NCBI GenBank assembly: GCA_037893225.1
Contig: JAZGUH010000155.1
Coordinates: 1,736,001 to 1,800,000, forward strand
Source: Hippasteria phrygiana
Lineage: Eukaryota; Echinodermata; Asteroidea; Valvatida; Goniasteridae
DNA: 64,000 bases
Direction of reading: 5' to 3'
Part shown: positions 10,446 through 19,210 of the stretch, piece by piece
Numbering within the stretch: position 1 is the stretch's first letter
Layout: the number at the start of each line of letters is the position of its first letter
Made by a program: the position numbers and the translations under genes
The notes under the pieces: generated by a model
What the model saw: the letters and a program-made list of their open reading frames with translations, nothing else
Databases searched by the model: none
Told to the model about the DNA's origin: nothing

Positions 10446-10699
10446 CATCACCAACCCCTACACCTCCATTCTCAGACGTACCCCCTACACTCTAAGAAAA
10501 AAGTACGCAATGTTGCGTAAAATCTTACTCTTTGGGGTAGTAAGGAGGGAACCCGGTCGTTTAGAGGGTAAACCTTGACACAACGGGGGTTGTGTCAAGT
10601 TTTACTCCTAACTTGTGCAAAGATTTTACCCTCAGAAAGACGTCAAATTTCTTACTCCAAAAAGTTGTGTCAAATTTTACTCAACAGGGAGTAATGCTT

Positions 10700-11352
10700 C
10701 CTTTTAATCCAACTGCTGCGTATTCTTTACCCAAACCATGCTGTGTTCTGTTTTAAACAGCAGTTGTGTCATGTATTACCCCAAAATGTGTTCAATTTCC
10801 ATAAATTATGAGTTTACTCTGCGGAAGAACAAATGCACAATAATAATAACAATTGAATTCTTATTTAGGAATTAAAATATTTATTTGCATGAATAGCCAC
10901 TCTACTCTTTGACAGTGCAATGGTGTATCACAGCGTTAAAAGTTCATTTAATGTTGATTTAGATTTAAACTGTTTCAGCAATATTCATTTCCTTCCTTGT
11001 TTTTGTGTGTATAGTTTTCTATACAGACTGCCTGGGTTAAAACCTTTAAAATACACAATATATTTTAAATTAATCGAAAATATGAAAATATATAGTTAGA
11101 CTTTAAGCACTACACATTTTGTAAAGCACAATCTCGACAATATTTTGTATGCAGTCTGTTTATAAGTTGGCATAATTTTGGTTAGCAACAAATCCAAAAT
11201 GTCAGTTCTGATGACATTGGGAAAGATAATTAATTTCTTTGTAGTCATTTAGTGCACGAGGGAAGGTTAAACAACTTAAACTTAGTGCAATTATTCCAAC
11301 GTCTTCAAATGTAAACATAAATGCTTTCATATTCATAAATCAAACATCAATG
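10700..11352. other. Transposon interior, no gene seen
   Basis: AT-rich DNA without a credible reading frame, RNA gene or repeat boundary, apart from an 8-bp target duplication copy CATCAATG at 11345-11352. Confidence 0.4.
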
Positions 11353-11700
11353 GGAAATATTTTACTTTAATACCCCACCAAAATCGGTCAGGAACATATC
11401 TAAATATGTGGCACAACCTGCTATTTCAAGATTTATGTCAGTAGAATCTGTAAAACCGAGGCAGAAATTTACATGTATTTGAACACTTTCAGTGACCATA
11501 CACTGTCGACTGCCAAGAACATCTAACACAGAAAACACAAACATTCTTCCCCAATATTGCACAAAAAATTCCCAACAAAATTTTCTAATTTAAAGGTTGT
11601 GCCAAGTGTTTATATAATTCTGAACACAGATGGATGGCTATTTTCCAAGATTTGCTGTTGCTGACCGATTTTGGTTAGGGTATTAAAGTAAAATATTTCT
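11353..11700. mobile_element. hAT-like MITE family X, copy 2
   Basis: 348 bp with inverted ends GGAAATATTTTACTTTAATACC and GGTATTAAAGTAAAATATTTCT, flanked by a perfect 8-bp duplication CATCAATG at 11345-11352 and 11701-11708. This copy defines the family boundaries. Confidence 0.92.
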
Positions 11701-11708
11701 CATCAATG

Positions 11709-12272
11709 TTAAAACTTGACAAAAAGCGTACTTACAAACCCAAACATAACTGTTTATCACATGTTTTTGCTTTTCATTTTAGAAGCCAGTGTGGGCTTCT
11801 TAATCTCAGAACATACAGACTTGAATATGCTTCTTGACTTCACCATAAATTGTGATGAACAGTATGCAGTTAGTAAAACAAACTAGTTGAAAATTAATGG
11901 CCAGTTTGACCACAAAATGACACGCGGAAAACAATTCAGATAATACAGAGCAAGTTGACTTAGGGTTGTTTTGTAATGGTCCAGTGTATACTTGGACCTA
12001 TACTTAGAGTCTGAGCTGGATGTTTCAAGTCGAAGACTTGGAAGGCTAAGTAACATCGGTCCACTGCATCCATCAGGGTCTTGACCAGCAAGGCTTTCCT
12101 CTCGATTGTGGCTACAGATTGTTGAGCCAATCCCCGGAACATGTTGAAAGGCCAACTTCGCAGTGGTATTGTAGAAACTTCTCAAGACTGGTACCTTCCT
12201 GAAAAAGCAAAACAGGTGTTTGTTATTGATACATTTACATTTTGCAAGTAATTTATAATGAAACATATTTAT
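11709..12272 (-). other. Transposon interior with an exon-like minus-strand stretch
   Basis: Mostly non-coding. A minus-strand frame at 11960-12142 looks protein-like (SVATIERKALLVKTLMDAVD, alternating hydrophobic and charged residues), preceded on that strand by a TTTTGCTTTTTCAGGAAGG acceptor-like sequence near 12200. It may be a captured host or transposase exon. I do not recognise the family, and an upstream in-frame stop weakens the case. Confidence 0.3.
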
Positions 12273-12280
12273 AATTATTT

Positions 12281-12669
12281 TGTAAAGATTATACTTTAAT
12301 ACCACCCCCCAGTCAGGAACAGAAAAATCTTGCAAAATAAACATCCGTTTGTGTTCAGAATTGTATAAACACTTGGCACAACATTTAGTTTTGATACTAA
12401 TAGGATATTTTTATGCAATACAGGGGAAGAAGGATTGTGTTTCCTGTTAGATGTTCTTGGCTAACTTAGTCATGACAGTGTATGGTCACTCAAAGTGGCA
12501 CATACATGTTGATTTCTGCCTAATTCTTTTACTGATGATTTTGCTGACATAAATCTTGAAATAAGTTGTGCCACATGTTTAGACACCTGTTATCAAGGTG
12601 GGTTGGTTATTTTCCAAGATTTTTCTGTTCCTGACTGATTTTGTTGGGGTATTAAAGTAAAATCTTTCC
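12281..12669. mobile_element. hAT-like MITE family X, copy 3
   Basis: 389 bp with degenerate left end TGTAAAGATTATACTTTAAT and right end ATTAAAGTAAAATCTTTCC, flanked by a perfect 8-bp duplication AATTATTT at 12273-12280 and 12670-12677. The internal sequence is mostly inverted relative to copy 2. Confidence 0.9.
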
Positions 12670-12747
12670 AATTATTTTCCTATACTTGCTAGATACATGA
12701 CAATTTGTTGTCCTTCAAGGTAAATCCAAGAGCCTCTGCATCAGTGG

Positions 12748-13116
12748 TGCTCAGACAACTCGACCGTCTGTCTGGAAAGTCATGTCGTCCATTGAGATAA
12801 GTCATTGAGACAAGTCGTCCGTTGGTACCCTCACGCCGCGCCGCACCGCGCGTGTACACAACCGCGACCGGGCCGTACCGGGCTGGTCCGGGGCCGTGCA
12901 GCTAGCTCGTCACCACCGCGAAATGCCACCGCGTCGCCACGCTACATGGCCAGACACGCACATAAAAACACCGCATAAACATCGACGGTCAGCTGTCGTC
13001 AGGGTTTAGTCGACTTGTCTCAAGTCGGCTTTTCTATCAACTGGGAAATGATCAAGTTGTCTCACGGTCGAGTTGTCTCAAATCGAGTTAGTCAACGGTC
13101 GAGTTGTCTGACATCC
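12748..13116. mobile_element. GACAACTCGACCG-family MITE, copy 3, degenerate
   Basis: Starts GGTGCTCAGACAACTCGACC and ends GGTCGAGTTGTCTGACATCC. It shares the interior of copy 2 (GACAAGTCGTCCGTTG, a GC-rich stretch with ACGCGCACA-type words, then AAGTTGTCTC). No 8-bp duplication is seen, so one flank may be rearranged. The middle is an unusually CpG-rich 150 bp. Confidence 0.7.
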
Positions 13117-13600
13117 CCGTATAGTTATAGGCTACAGACATAATCTATACAGCACAAACAGGCTTCTCTTGCACAACAGGCTAGTAATAACTAATTTAAC
13201 TAAAATTGTGTGTACCTTTTCCATTTGGAAGAGTCTCTTGAATCCTTGGATGATGTTCCCCCGCCTTCTGTTCTTGATTAACGCCCTTCGAAGAGGATTG
13301 CTAGTACTCAGTAGACGCGTCGACGAAGCTCAAGCATGTCAAGTTCATGCGATCTGTAAACAAATCATTACATGTACATGAAGCATTGACAGTTACATAT
13401 GACTTTGAGACCTCCATGACTGTATCGATAAACGAAACGGCCAATCTTAAAACACAGTACTGATTTGACTAATCAACATAATAAAAATGAAAAATAATAC
13501 CTTCAATCACAGGAGGAAGCTCGGGTAGTGGCAACGCTGTCAGTGTTTGCTGCACGGTGTTCATGCGAATGGCGATAATGGCGGCGTGACGGTGATGCAC
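13117..13600. other. Transposon interior, no gene seen
   Basis: No supported gene. A minus-strand stretch around 13215-13360 is flanked by acceptor-like (TTTACAG) and donor-like (AAAAGGTACAC) sequences but contains frame interruptions, so it is at most an exon remnant. Confidence 0.3.
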
Positions 13601-13889
13601 GTGCGCTGTTTGACCCAACAATGCGTTAAATACAACCCAGTACTGAGCACAATTTACTCTGTGTGTACCATTTCTTACGTTTTACACTGCTTAAGAGTAC
13701 CATAATTTAGATATTACACATTGTTTATCACATTTTTACATCTTTGCAGCGTATCGCTCAAATTGCATCCTTACTCACATGAAGAGTAATACCGAAATTG
13801 CAACATTACTCAGAATTGTTTAAGAAAGTACTCAACCATCTTACCCAACCAGTTTACTCAGCAACATTTTGCACTTCTTTTTTAGAGTG

Positions 13890-14070
13890 TACGGTCGTAG
13901 CTACGCAAGTACCCCCTCCGCCACTCCCTACGGCCATACGCCCTACGCGAGCAGCTACGCCACCAACTCAACCGCCAGACTCGCACGAACAAGAAAAAAC
14001 TGCTTTAGTCGTTGGTTTAATGGCCGTTGCTGGGGTTGGGTATCTAGCTTACGATATTTTACGTCGCTGA
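13890..14070 (+). pseudogene. Large structural protein of copy A, C-terminal part
   Basis: Resumes the gene broken at 10488. It encodes a Pro/Thr/Ala-rich linker and then DSHEQEKTALVVG followed by a hydrophobic helix with AGVGYLAYDILRR, the predicted C-terminal membrane anchor. It is nearly identical to the end of the copy B gene. The last 12 bases overlap the convergent integrase gene. The CGTAGCTACG palindrome recurs at 13896-13905. Confidence 0.85.
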
Positions 14071-15066
14071 GGAAGGTGGTAACTCAGTATCTGATGGAAC
14101 GACCATTAATTCTTTCTTAACGAACGATCTCTTGGGGCCGTGAGTCAGCCAGTACAACGCAGGCTGTCCGGGGTTTGTGGTTCTCCTTCTAATCGTATAC
14201 ATTTCTAAGCTCCAAATAGGATCGGTAGCTCTTCTTCTAACGTCTTTTTCGAGCTCTCCAGGAGCGTAAAGATATCTAACGATATCGTCATTTACGCTTA
14301 AAAGTTCTTCGGGGCTCTTGAGCCCCGAGGAACTCAATTGTTTTATTTCTAACTGAGACATAGCCGCTCGAGGAGTTAACGGTTCGCCTTTCATAGTCGA
14401 TATCAATCTAGTTTCTTCGTTGTTTAACGCTTTTATGACATCGGGCAATCTTTTTACCCACTCGCGGCTACGCTCGGTAGGCTCTAACATTTCTTGAGCG
14501 TATTGATGGCCAAATAATCTTTCGGCCAAAGTACGATTAAATCTTTCTACTATACCTTGAGCTCTATGATTACCAACCTCGCCTTTCTGTACTGCGACGT
14601 TGCGAGTCCGCATCAAAGTATTAAATTCAGCCATAAATTCTGTACCGGGGTCTACTTTTATCGTGAGAGGCCAAGACAAGGGCGATCTTTTGTAAATCTT
14701 TTTTATCGCCTCTACAACTTGAGTACTCGTTGTATTCGTCAAGGGTTCAGCTTCTTTATATCGAGTGGCCACATCGACAATCGTCAACGCGTATTTATAT
14801 CTTTTACGTTTAACTACATCGTGAGGTAGATACAACAGATCCGCTTGATGTTGTTCATTAGGCCGCCCTATAACCTTATAGAGACTCGTAGGTCTCGGTA
14901 TAAAACTGGGGGCTGGTAAATATATTTGCCACATGGCTTGTTTTCTCAACCAATTTCTAACGACTAACTCGGGTACGTTAGCTTTTAACGATAATTTTTT
15001 TATAGCGCCTGCACCTTTCCAATATCCTTTAGGACTGTAAAATATTTTACTTAATTTTGTTTCCAT
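14059..15066 (-). CDS. Retroviral-type DDE integrase, copy A
   Basis: 335 residues, start at 15066 with AATAAAATGG context. The catalytic triad is visible: Asp76 in QADLLYLPHD, Asp139 in IKVDPGTEF and Glu174 in GIVERFNRTL, giving the canonical 35-residue spacing between the second Asp and the Glu. The N-terminal third (WKGAGAIKKL...WLRKQAMW) resembles the helical N-terminal region of Polinton integrases, without a clear HHCC zinc site. It would insert the linear element into host DNA and make the short target duplication seen at copy B. It differs from copy B at about 15 residues, including Pro140 for Arg. The start is divergent from the small membrane protein gene, with 41 bp between. Confidence 0.95.
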   Translation of the reverse strand: METKLSKIFYSPKGYWKGAGAIKKLSLKANVPELVVRNWLRKQAMWQIYLPAPSFIPRPTSLYKVIGRPNEQHQADLLYLPHDVVKRKRYKYALTIVDVATRYKEAEPLTNTTSTQVVEAIKKIYKRSPLSWPLTIKVDPGTEFMAEFNTLMRTRNVAVQKGEVGNHRAQGIVERFNRTLAERLFGHQYAQEMLEPTERSREWVKRLPDVIKALNNEETRLISTMKGEPLTPRAAMSQLEIKQLSSSGLKSPEELLSVNDDIVRYLYAPGELEKDVRRRATDPIWSLEMYTIRRRTTNPGQPALYWLTHGPKRSFVKKELMVVPSDTELPPSSAT

Positions 15067-15107
15067 TTTATTTTATACTTTGTAAAATTTTTAACGACTT
15101 ATTAAAA
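15067..15107. promoter_or_regulatory. Divergent intergenic region between integrase and small membrane protein (copy A)
   Basis: Only 41 bp, very AT-rich, with TATTTTATAC and TAAAATTTTTAACGACTTAT words shared with the 23-bp counterpart in copy B (29553-29575). Both starts have A-rich AAAATGG contexts. A shared bidirectional promoter is inferred. Confidence 0.5.
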
Positions 15108-15521
15108 ATGGCGAGTGCATTAATGATGATTGGTGGAGCTCTTGTAAACGCTTTAGCGTTTAGCGGATCGAACTTTCTATTTTCGAAGATGGGTGGGTCG
15201 TCGGCTGAAGAACGTAAACGACACGATTTAGCTTTAGAACAATTAACTCGAGCTAAACAAGAGTGGGTGGAACAAAGAACCAAGTTTCTAGATTATCTAA
15301 ACGATCGACTACATAAAGAAGCCAGGGCTCAAAAAGATTTTAAAAATGTAGATGAGGCGTTGAGACTATATAACGAAGTAACCAACGAAGATATGCGATT
15401 ACCTCGTGAACCTGTATTGTCAGACTTTTACGTACCCAGCGAAGGTCAAAAAGATGGTGAAATTGCATTTATCGTAGGAGGCACTGCTGTTTTAGGATTT
15501 TTAGTTTATAAGTTTGTTTAA
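15108..15521 (+). CDS. Small virion-type membrane protein, copy A
   Basis: 137 residues from ATG 15108, chosen because it lies after the divergent promoter and aligns with the copy B start. The N-terminus (MASALMMIGGALVNALAFSG) is a hydrophobic Gly/Ala-rich helix. The middle is charged and helical (KRHDLALEQLTRAKQEWVEQ). The C-terminus is a second membrane helix ending GGTAVLGFLVYKFV. No family name is recognised. Its place just before the capsid gene suggests a structural or membrane component of the particle. Confidence 0.8.
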   Translation: MASALMMIGGALVNALAFSGSNFLFSKMGGSSAEERKRHDLALEQLTRAKQEWVEQRTKFLDYLNDRLHKEARAQKDFKNVDEALRLYNEVTNEDMRLPREPVLSDFYVPSEGQKDGEIAFIVGGTAVLGFLVYKFV

Positions 15522-15609
15522 AAGTTTTTGCTTTTGTTTTAGGTAATTTAGTTTATAAGTTTGTCTAAAAGTTTTTTGCTTTTTTATTTTTTTTGTTTCG
15601 TTAAGTAAA

Positions 15610-16887
15610 ATGAATGCAATTTATGGAAGCAAACTGAATCCACACAGAAGTTTAAAAAATCCTAGAGCGTTAAAGGGGTTGAGGCAATCGTTGGTTCTTA
15701 CTCATAATCCTAGTACCGCGTCGGCTGGCAGTCTGTTGATCGTTGAATTTCCTATGTTGAGTCAAGACGATGTAGTCGTACCGGGTACAGTACGATTAGC
15801 TTTTAATATAGACTTAGAATCTGAAGGCACTGGCGAAGATGATGCAAGAACTCTATATTATAACGTCGCACGAAATTTAATTAGTGGCGTAAGAATCAAA
15901 CTAGAAGGTAAAGATTTCGTAGCGTTTACGGATGCTGATGTATATAACGCGTATAAAGACTTGTGGCGACCAGCAAGCGCGAACGATGCGTATCGAGGAC
16001 TCGAAGATAGCAACGTTACGAAACTCAGAATAGACGCCAGCGATGGGGTTGCTAGCGCGAATGGTGGAAAAGACAAAGCGATTGCCAACGCTTACGGTAA
16101 CCGATATTACATTCCTCTAGATTTTGAAATGCTTACGGATCATCAGCATTTTAGTCCATCGACGCTCAAAGACAGACTAACTTATGAATTTACATTTAAC
16201 GATCACGCGAGCGTAGTAAAATCTACCGATAATAACGCGAAGTACAAAATTTCAGGGTTAGATCTCGAGTTTGAAACGGTGACTAATAAAACATTGGCAG
16301 ATAGTATCAGACAAAAATATCGAGGTAAAACTCATTTTCTATACGAAAAAGTTCAAAGATATACGGTTTTAACGTTAAACAAGTCCGATACTACTTGGAA
16401 CATTAATCTTAATCAAGCCATTAGAAGTCTCAAAGGTATACTTCTTTTATTTAAAGAATCGGGCGAAAAAGATCCTCGAATTTTTTATAATCCAAAGATC
16501 GAAAAAGTAGACGTTACGATAGAGGGTAAGCCGAATCAATTGTATAGTCAGGGCATGAAGCGTTATCAACACTGGGATGAGATTACCAAGTTTTTCGGCG
16601 ACTCTAATACAGAATTTGGTGCCAGCGTGTCCAAAGACTTAGGCTTGCACGATATGACGCTAGGAGATTACTTAAGCACTAGTTACGGTCTTTGGCTAGA
16701 TACGAGGGTAACCGACGACGACAAAAGTCACGGTTCTGGCAGAAAAATAGGAGATGTAGGTGGCGGTATTTCTCTCCATTTAGAAAGAGAGGCTGAGGCA
16801 TCTGGTGGACTATCGTGTTACGTTTTCTTGGTGATGGATGGTCAGTTGGTGCTAGAAGATGGAAGATTTAGCGGTAGTTACTCTTAA
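15610..16887 (+). CDS. Probable major capsid protein, copy A
   Basis: 425 residues, start context TTAAGTAAAATGAATGC. The protein is beta-rich and Gly/Asp-containing, with VVVPGTVRLAFNIDLESEG near residue 57, NRYYIPLDFEMLTD near 160 and KPNQLYSQGMKRYQHWDE near 308. I recall strongly similar proteins of this length in many cnidarian and molluscan Polinton-like elements; the double jelly-roll assignment follows from that family and from its place directly before the packaging ATPase. No catalytic motifs are present. It differs from copy B at about 19 positions. ATPase starts 24 bp downstream. Confidence 0.8.
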   Translation: MNAIYGSKLNPHRSLKNPRALKGLRQSLVLTHNPSTASAGSLLIVEFPMLSQDDVVVPGTVRLAFNIDLESEGTGEDDARTLYYNVARNLISGVRIKLEGKDFVAFTDADVYNAYKDLWRPASANDAYRGLEDSNVTKLRIDASDGVASANGGKDKAIANAYGNRYYIPLDFEMLTDHQHFSPSTLKDRLTYEFTFNDHASVVKSTDNNAKYKISGLDLEFETVTNKTLADSIRQKYRGKTHFLYEKVQRYTVLTLNKSDTTWNINLNQAIRSLKGILLLFKESGEKDPRIFYNPKIEKVDVTIEGKPNQLYSQGMKRYQHWDEITKFFGDSNTEFGASVSKDLGLHDMTLGDYLSTSYGLWLDTRVTDDDKSHGSGRKIGDVGGGISLHLEREAEASGGLSCYVFLVMDGQLVLEDGRFSGSYS

Positions 16888-16911
16888 AATAGTCTTTACT
16901 ATTAATAAACC

Positions 16912-17550
16912 ATGTATAAAACGTTTCCAAAAACACCACACTGCGCGTTAGTATGCGGTAGGACTAATTCAGGTAAAACCAAATATATTTTAGATCTATT
17001 AGAAACTGAGTATAAAGATCACTTTGAAAATATCGTAGTTATTTGTCCTACGTTGAGCAACAACAAGACTTATCGCGAGAGACGTTGGTTGTGGTTAGAT
17101 CCCGAGATATACCTATGCGATTTAGAGGTAGAAAAGGTGTCTCTCAACGAAGCTTTAGAATTTTATAGAGCTCGATTTAAAGGATCGCACGTTCTGTTTT
17201 TGATAGACGATTGTAGCTCGGAACAAGAAATAAAATATCGTAAGGCAGCGCTCGGGAAAAACACTTGCGTTTTAACGAAATTGGCGTTTAGCGGTAGGCA
17301 CGACAATCACTACTGTTGGTTGATGACTCAAAAGTATAATTGCGTAATGACAGATTTTAGAGCTCAAACTGCATTTGTCGTATTGTTCTATTGCAAAGAT
17401 AAAAATAGTTTCGATCAATGCCTCGATGAAAATGATGCGGTGCCTTTAGAAGAAAGATCGAGAATTAAAAAGATTTTAAGAGATGTGCCTTTTAGTAAAT
17501 TATTGGTAAAAACTGATCCTCCAGTCTGTTGGCAGTTGATCTATAGTTGA
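16912..17550 (+). CDS. A32/FtsK-HerA-like genome packaging ATPase, copy A
   Basis: 212 residues. The Walker A motif GRTNSGKT is at residues 15-22 and Walker B VLFLIDDC near 101-108; a downstream polar segment (WLMTQKYN) follows. Small size and the order capsid-then-ATPase fit the packaging ATPases of Polintons and relatives, which pump DNA into preformed capsids. The copy A reading frame is intact and ends within the first unit of the downstream minisatellite, giving one extra residue relative to copy B. Confidence 0.93.
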   Translation: MYKTFPKTPHCALVCGRTNSGKTKYILDLLETEYKDHFENIVVICPTLSNNKTYRERRWLWLDPEIYLCDLEVEKVSLNEALEFYRARFKGSHVLFLIDDCSSEQEIKYRKAALGKNTCVLTKLAFSGRHDNHYCWLMTQKYNCVMTDFRAQTAFVVLFYCKDKNSFDQCLDENDAVPLEERSRIKKILRDVPFSKLLVKTDPPVCWQLIYS

Positions 17551-17797
17551 TCTATAGATGATCTATAGTTGATCTATTAGATAACTGTTAGATAACTATT
17601 AGATGATTTATAGATAACTGTTAGATAACTATTAGATGATTTATAGATGATTTATAGATGATTTATAGATAACTATTAGATACCTGTTAGATACCTGTTA
17701 GATAACTGATAGATAACTGTTAGATAACTAATAGATGACCTATAGATAACTAATAGATGATCTACAGATAATCTAAAGATTATCTAGTCATCTATAA
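17536..17797 (+). repeat. AT-rich 11-12 bp minisatellite after the ATPase gene, copy A
   Basis: About 22 tandem units alternating TTAGATAACTG and ATAGATGATTT types. Copy B has the same block at the same place but shorter (31955-32135). It begins inside the ATPase stop region and ends just before the next start. Possible roles as spacer, transcription end region or origin are untested. Confidence 0.92.
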
Positions 17798-17800
17798 AAT

Positions 17801-18022
17801 ATGATCGAATATCTAGACCTATTATTAAAACTAGTAATAGCCATCAACTTATCTTTATTTTCTTACGATTATATTTCTTGTAGAAATAAGATTAAAAAAT
17901 ATAGTTCTATTTTAAATGAGCAAGTCAATAGAATCTCTAAGCACGTTATCTCAAGAACCTCATCCAACAGTAGCTGCTACACCCAGCTTAGTGACGACTG
18001 TAGCTACGACCCCAGATCCTAA
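17801..18022 (+). CDS. Small membrane protein with N-terminal helix, copy A
   Basis: 73 residues, start context CTATAAAATATGAT. It begins MIEYLDLLLKLVIAINLSLF, a strong membrane or signal-anchor helix, followed by a basic segment (RNKIKKYSS). The N-terminal 60 residues are nearly identical in copy B, while the tail differs because it overlaps the next gene in another frame. No family is recognised. Confidence 0.6.
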   Translation: MIEYLDLLLKLVIAINLSLFSYDYISCRNKIKKYSSILNEQVNRISKHVISRTSSNSSCYTQLSDDCSYDPRS

Positions 18023-18668
18023 AAATAGACTTTTAGGCGTAGTTGCTTCCGGTGATTCTAAAAAATATTTCGGTAAAGAATACTCCATCAATGAAATAGA
18101 GAGCTTGACCGCTGAAAAACAAGAAAAGCTATTTAAAAGATACGAAGCCAAGCTCGGTAAAGAAATGATAGTCAGTTTGGGGAGTTGCGTGTTGACCTTT
18201 TACGCAAAAGCTTTAGGCGCGACTTTGCCGATGGCTTCGCCATTCGGTTATAAACTTTGTTTAGATTCTGAAGAAGCCCTCGTTAACGACTTAGAAAAAG
18301 ATCCCGTTATTTCTAGCAGCTTGTCCAGTTTACTTTGCGAAGTGCATTATAATTATGGGGTTTATTTATCTCCTTTGGTGGCTATGTTGATCACGACTAA
18401 ACATTTACAGGTAGATAGTAGTAATAATAGCGTTACAAATAATAATAGTATTACAAATAATAGTAGTATTACTATAAAAGATGAGTCTAGAAACGACAAC
18501 GACGGATCAAGTAGCAGAGACTCCCCAAGAGCCGGCTCAGACTCCCCAAGAGCCGGCTCTGCCTCCCCAAGAGCCTCCCCAGCCTCCCCAAGAGCCGGCT
18601 CTATCAAGAGTCACAAAAAAAGAGCAAAAGACCCTAAAAGAGTAGAGCAAGGTAAAAGACTGGCCTAA
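17916..18668 (+). CDS. Unknown element protein with SPRA-repeat tail, copy A
   Basis: 250 residues, starting MSKSIESLSTLSQEP in a TTTTAAATGAGC context, overlapping the previous gene by 107 bp. A compact middle (residues 60-150, KYFGKEYSINEIESLTAEKQ through SLLCEVHYNYG) looks globular. The tail is Asn/Ser-rich, then SPRAGS-type repeats, then basic. A missing A in the run at 18615-18621 (seven here, eight in copy B) makes this frame read on into the next gene's frame until a TAA at 18666. Function unknown; the position among late-type genes suggests a structural or DNA-associated role. Confidence 0.65.
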   Translation: MSKSIESLSTLSQEPHPTVAATPSLVTTVATTPDPKNRLLGVVASGDSKKYFGKEYSINEIESLTAEKQEKLFKRYEAKLGKEMIVSLGSCVLTFYAKALGATLPMASPFGYKLCLDSEEALVNDLEKDPVISSSLSSLLCEVHYNYGVYLSPLVAMLITTKHLQVDSSNNSVTNNNSITNNSSITIKDESRNDNDGSSSRDSPRAGSDSPRAGSASPRASPASPRAGSIKSHKKRAKDPKRVEQGKRLA

Positions 18669-18920
18669 AGAAACAGAAAGATGAAAGAACAAATACAAAA
18701 AATGCAAAGTATAGAAGAAGAAGCTCCCCAGCAAACGCCAGCGCTAACGATGAGAGACATTCCGAGCTGGGGATATGCGATAGTTGGTTTGGTTGTTTTA
18801 GGAATTGGATATCTCGCGTTTAAAAAGAGTAAACCTGTAGATTCGCAGCGAGAGGTGGGAGTAGGAGTTACGATCGCAACTTCAACCCCTAAAGTTGAAG
18901 AACTATTAGAAATGGAATAA
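18481..18920 (+). pseudogene. Pro-rich membrane-anchored protein, broken in copy A
   Basis: Counterpart of copy B 32798-33226. The ATG at 18481 opens a PQEP-repeat frame that hits a stop at 18643-18645 because the preceding A run is one base short. The remaining frame also carries a GAA to TAA change at 18666. The C-terminal half is still readable from 18681: a coiled segment (KEQIQKMQSIEEEAPQQ), a membrane helix WGYAIVGLVVLGIGYLAFKK and a short tail. In this copy the full product cannot be made. Confidence 0.75.
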
Positions 18921-18951
18921 ATAAAAAAAATAAAATGTTAGTACAAGTAAA

Positions 18952-19185
18952 ATGGATACGAAGAACGTTGCAAATACTCTTTATCACGGCGCTGTGTTGA
19001 GTTTGTTGACCGTAGGTTATACTATGTTGAGTAAAAAACTTTTGAAAATTAAGCCCGCCGATTTAGGAAAGTTAGACGTAGAAGATACGGTTAAAATCAC
19101 CGCTACGGTAGGTAGCGCTCTAGCTACTCAGACTTGGTTGGTGAGTCAAGGAATAATTCCTCAGAATGTGGTAAATACTACGTAA
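18952..19185 (+). CDS. Small hydrophobic protein, copy A
   Basis: 77 residues, start context CAAGTAAAATGGAT. Two hydrophobic stretches, GAVLSLLTVGYTMLSKK and TATVGSALATQTWLVSQG, are separated by a charged loop. It is almost identical in copy B (three or four changes), suggesting constraint. No family is recognised; a membrane component of the particle is a reasonable guess. Confidence 0.7.
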   Translation: MDTKNVANTLYHGAVLSLLTVGYTMLSKKLLKIKPADLGKLDVEDTVKITATVGSALATQTWLVSQGIIPQNVVNTT

Positions 19186-19210
19186 AATATAAAATATACG
19201 ACTTTATAAA
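19186..19210 (+). promoter_or_regulatory. Start-proximal motif ATATACGACTTTATAAA before coiled-coil gene, copy A
   Basis: The word TACGACTTTATAAAATG ends at the start codon. The same word occurs at 33497-33515 and 37069-37088, with a shortened form at 34943-34957, each time ending on an ATG. A promoter or initiator function is inferred. Confidence 0.6.

Larger units (their letters stand above)
8782..10487 (+). pseudogene. Large structural protein of copy A, first part
   Basis: From ATG 8782 the frame encodes about 490 residues related to copy B 26838-28556. The conserved core includes FAFWCATSGCGVG near residue 135 and a segment ending LGAQAQTKTSI near 350, features I recall in a widespread family of invertebrate Polinton-like proteins. 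A capsid-associated or penton-like role is plausible but unproven. The C-terminal linker is a coding minisatellite of D-L-D-D-L-D-P-L-P-T-P-P-S-P-V-K-K type units (10126-10440). An extra A in the second unit shifts the frame to a stop at 10273-10275. A transposon enters at 10488, and the end of the gene is at 13890-14070. Confidence 0.82.
10488..13889. mobile_element. Second CACT-ended (CACTA-like) transposon, in copy A structural gene
   Basis: The left end CACTCTAAGAAAAAAGTACG and the reverse-complemented right end CACTCTAAAAAAGAAGTGCA are inverted repeats. TA at 10486-10487 and 13890-13891 is the likely target duplication. Subterminal regions of about 200 bp at the left and 280 bp at the right are rich in TTACTC/GAGTAA words. 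The layout is the same as the 18-5738 element with a different repeat word. The interior contains two family X MITEs and one GACAACTCGACCG MITE. No transposase was recognised. Confidence 0.75.

Noticed and set aside
10059..10454. Minus-strand frames of 60-130 codons opposite the structural gene linker
   Set aside because: Shadow of the coding minisatellite on the plus strand; no family features.
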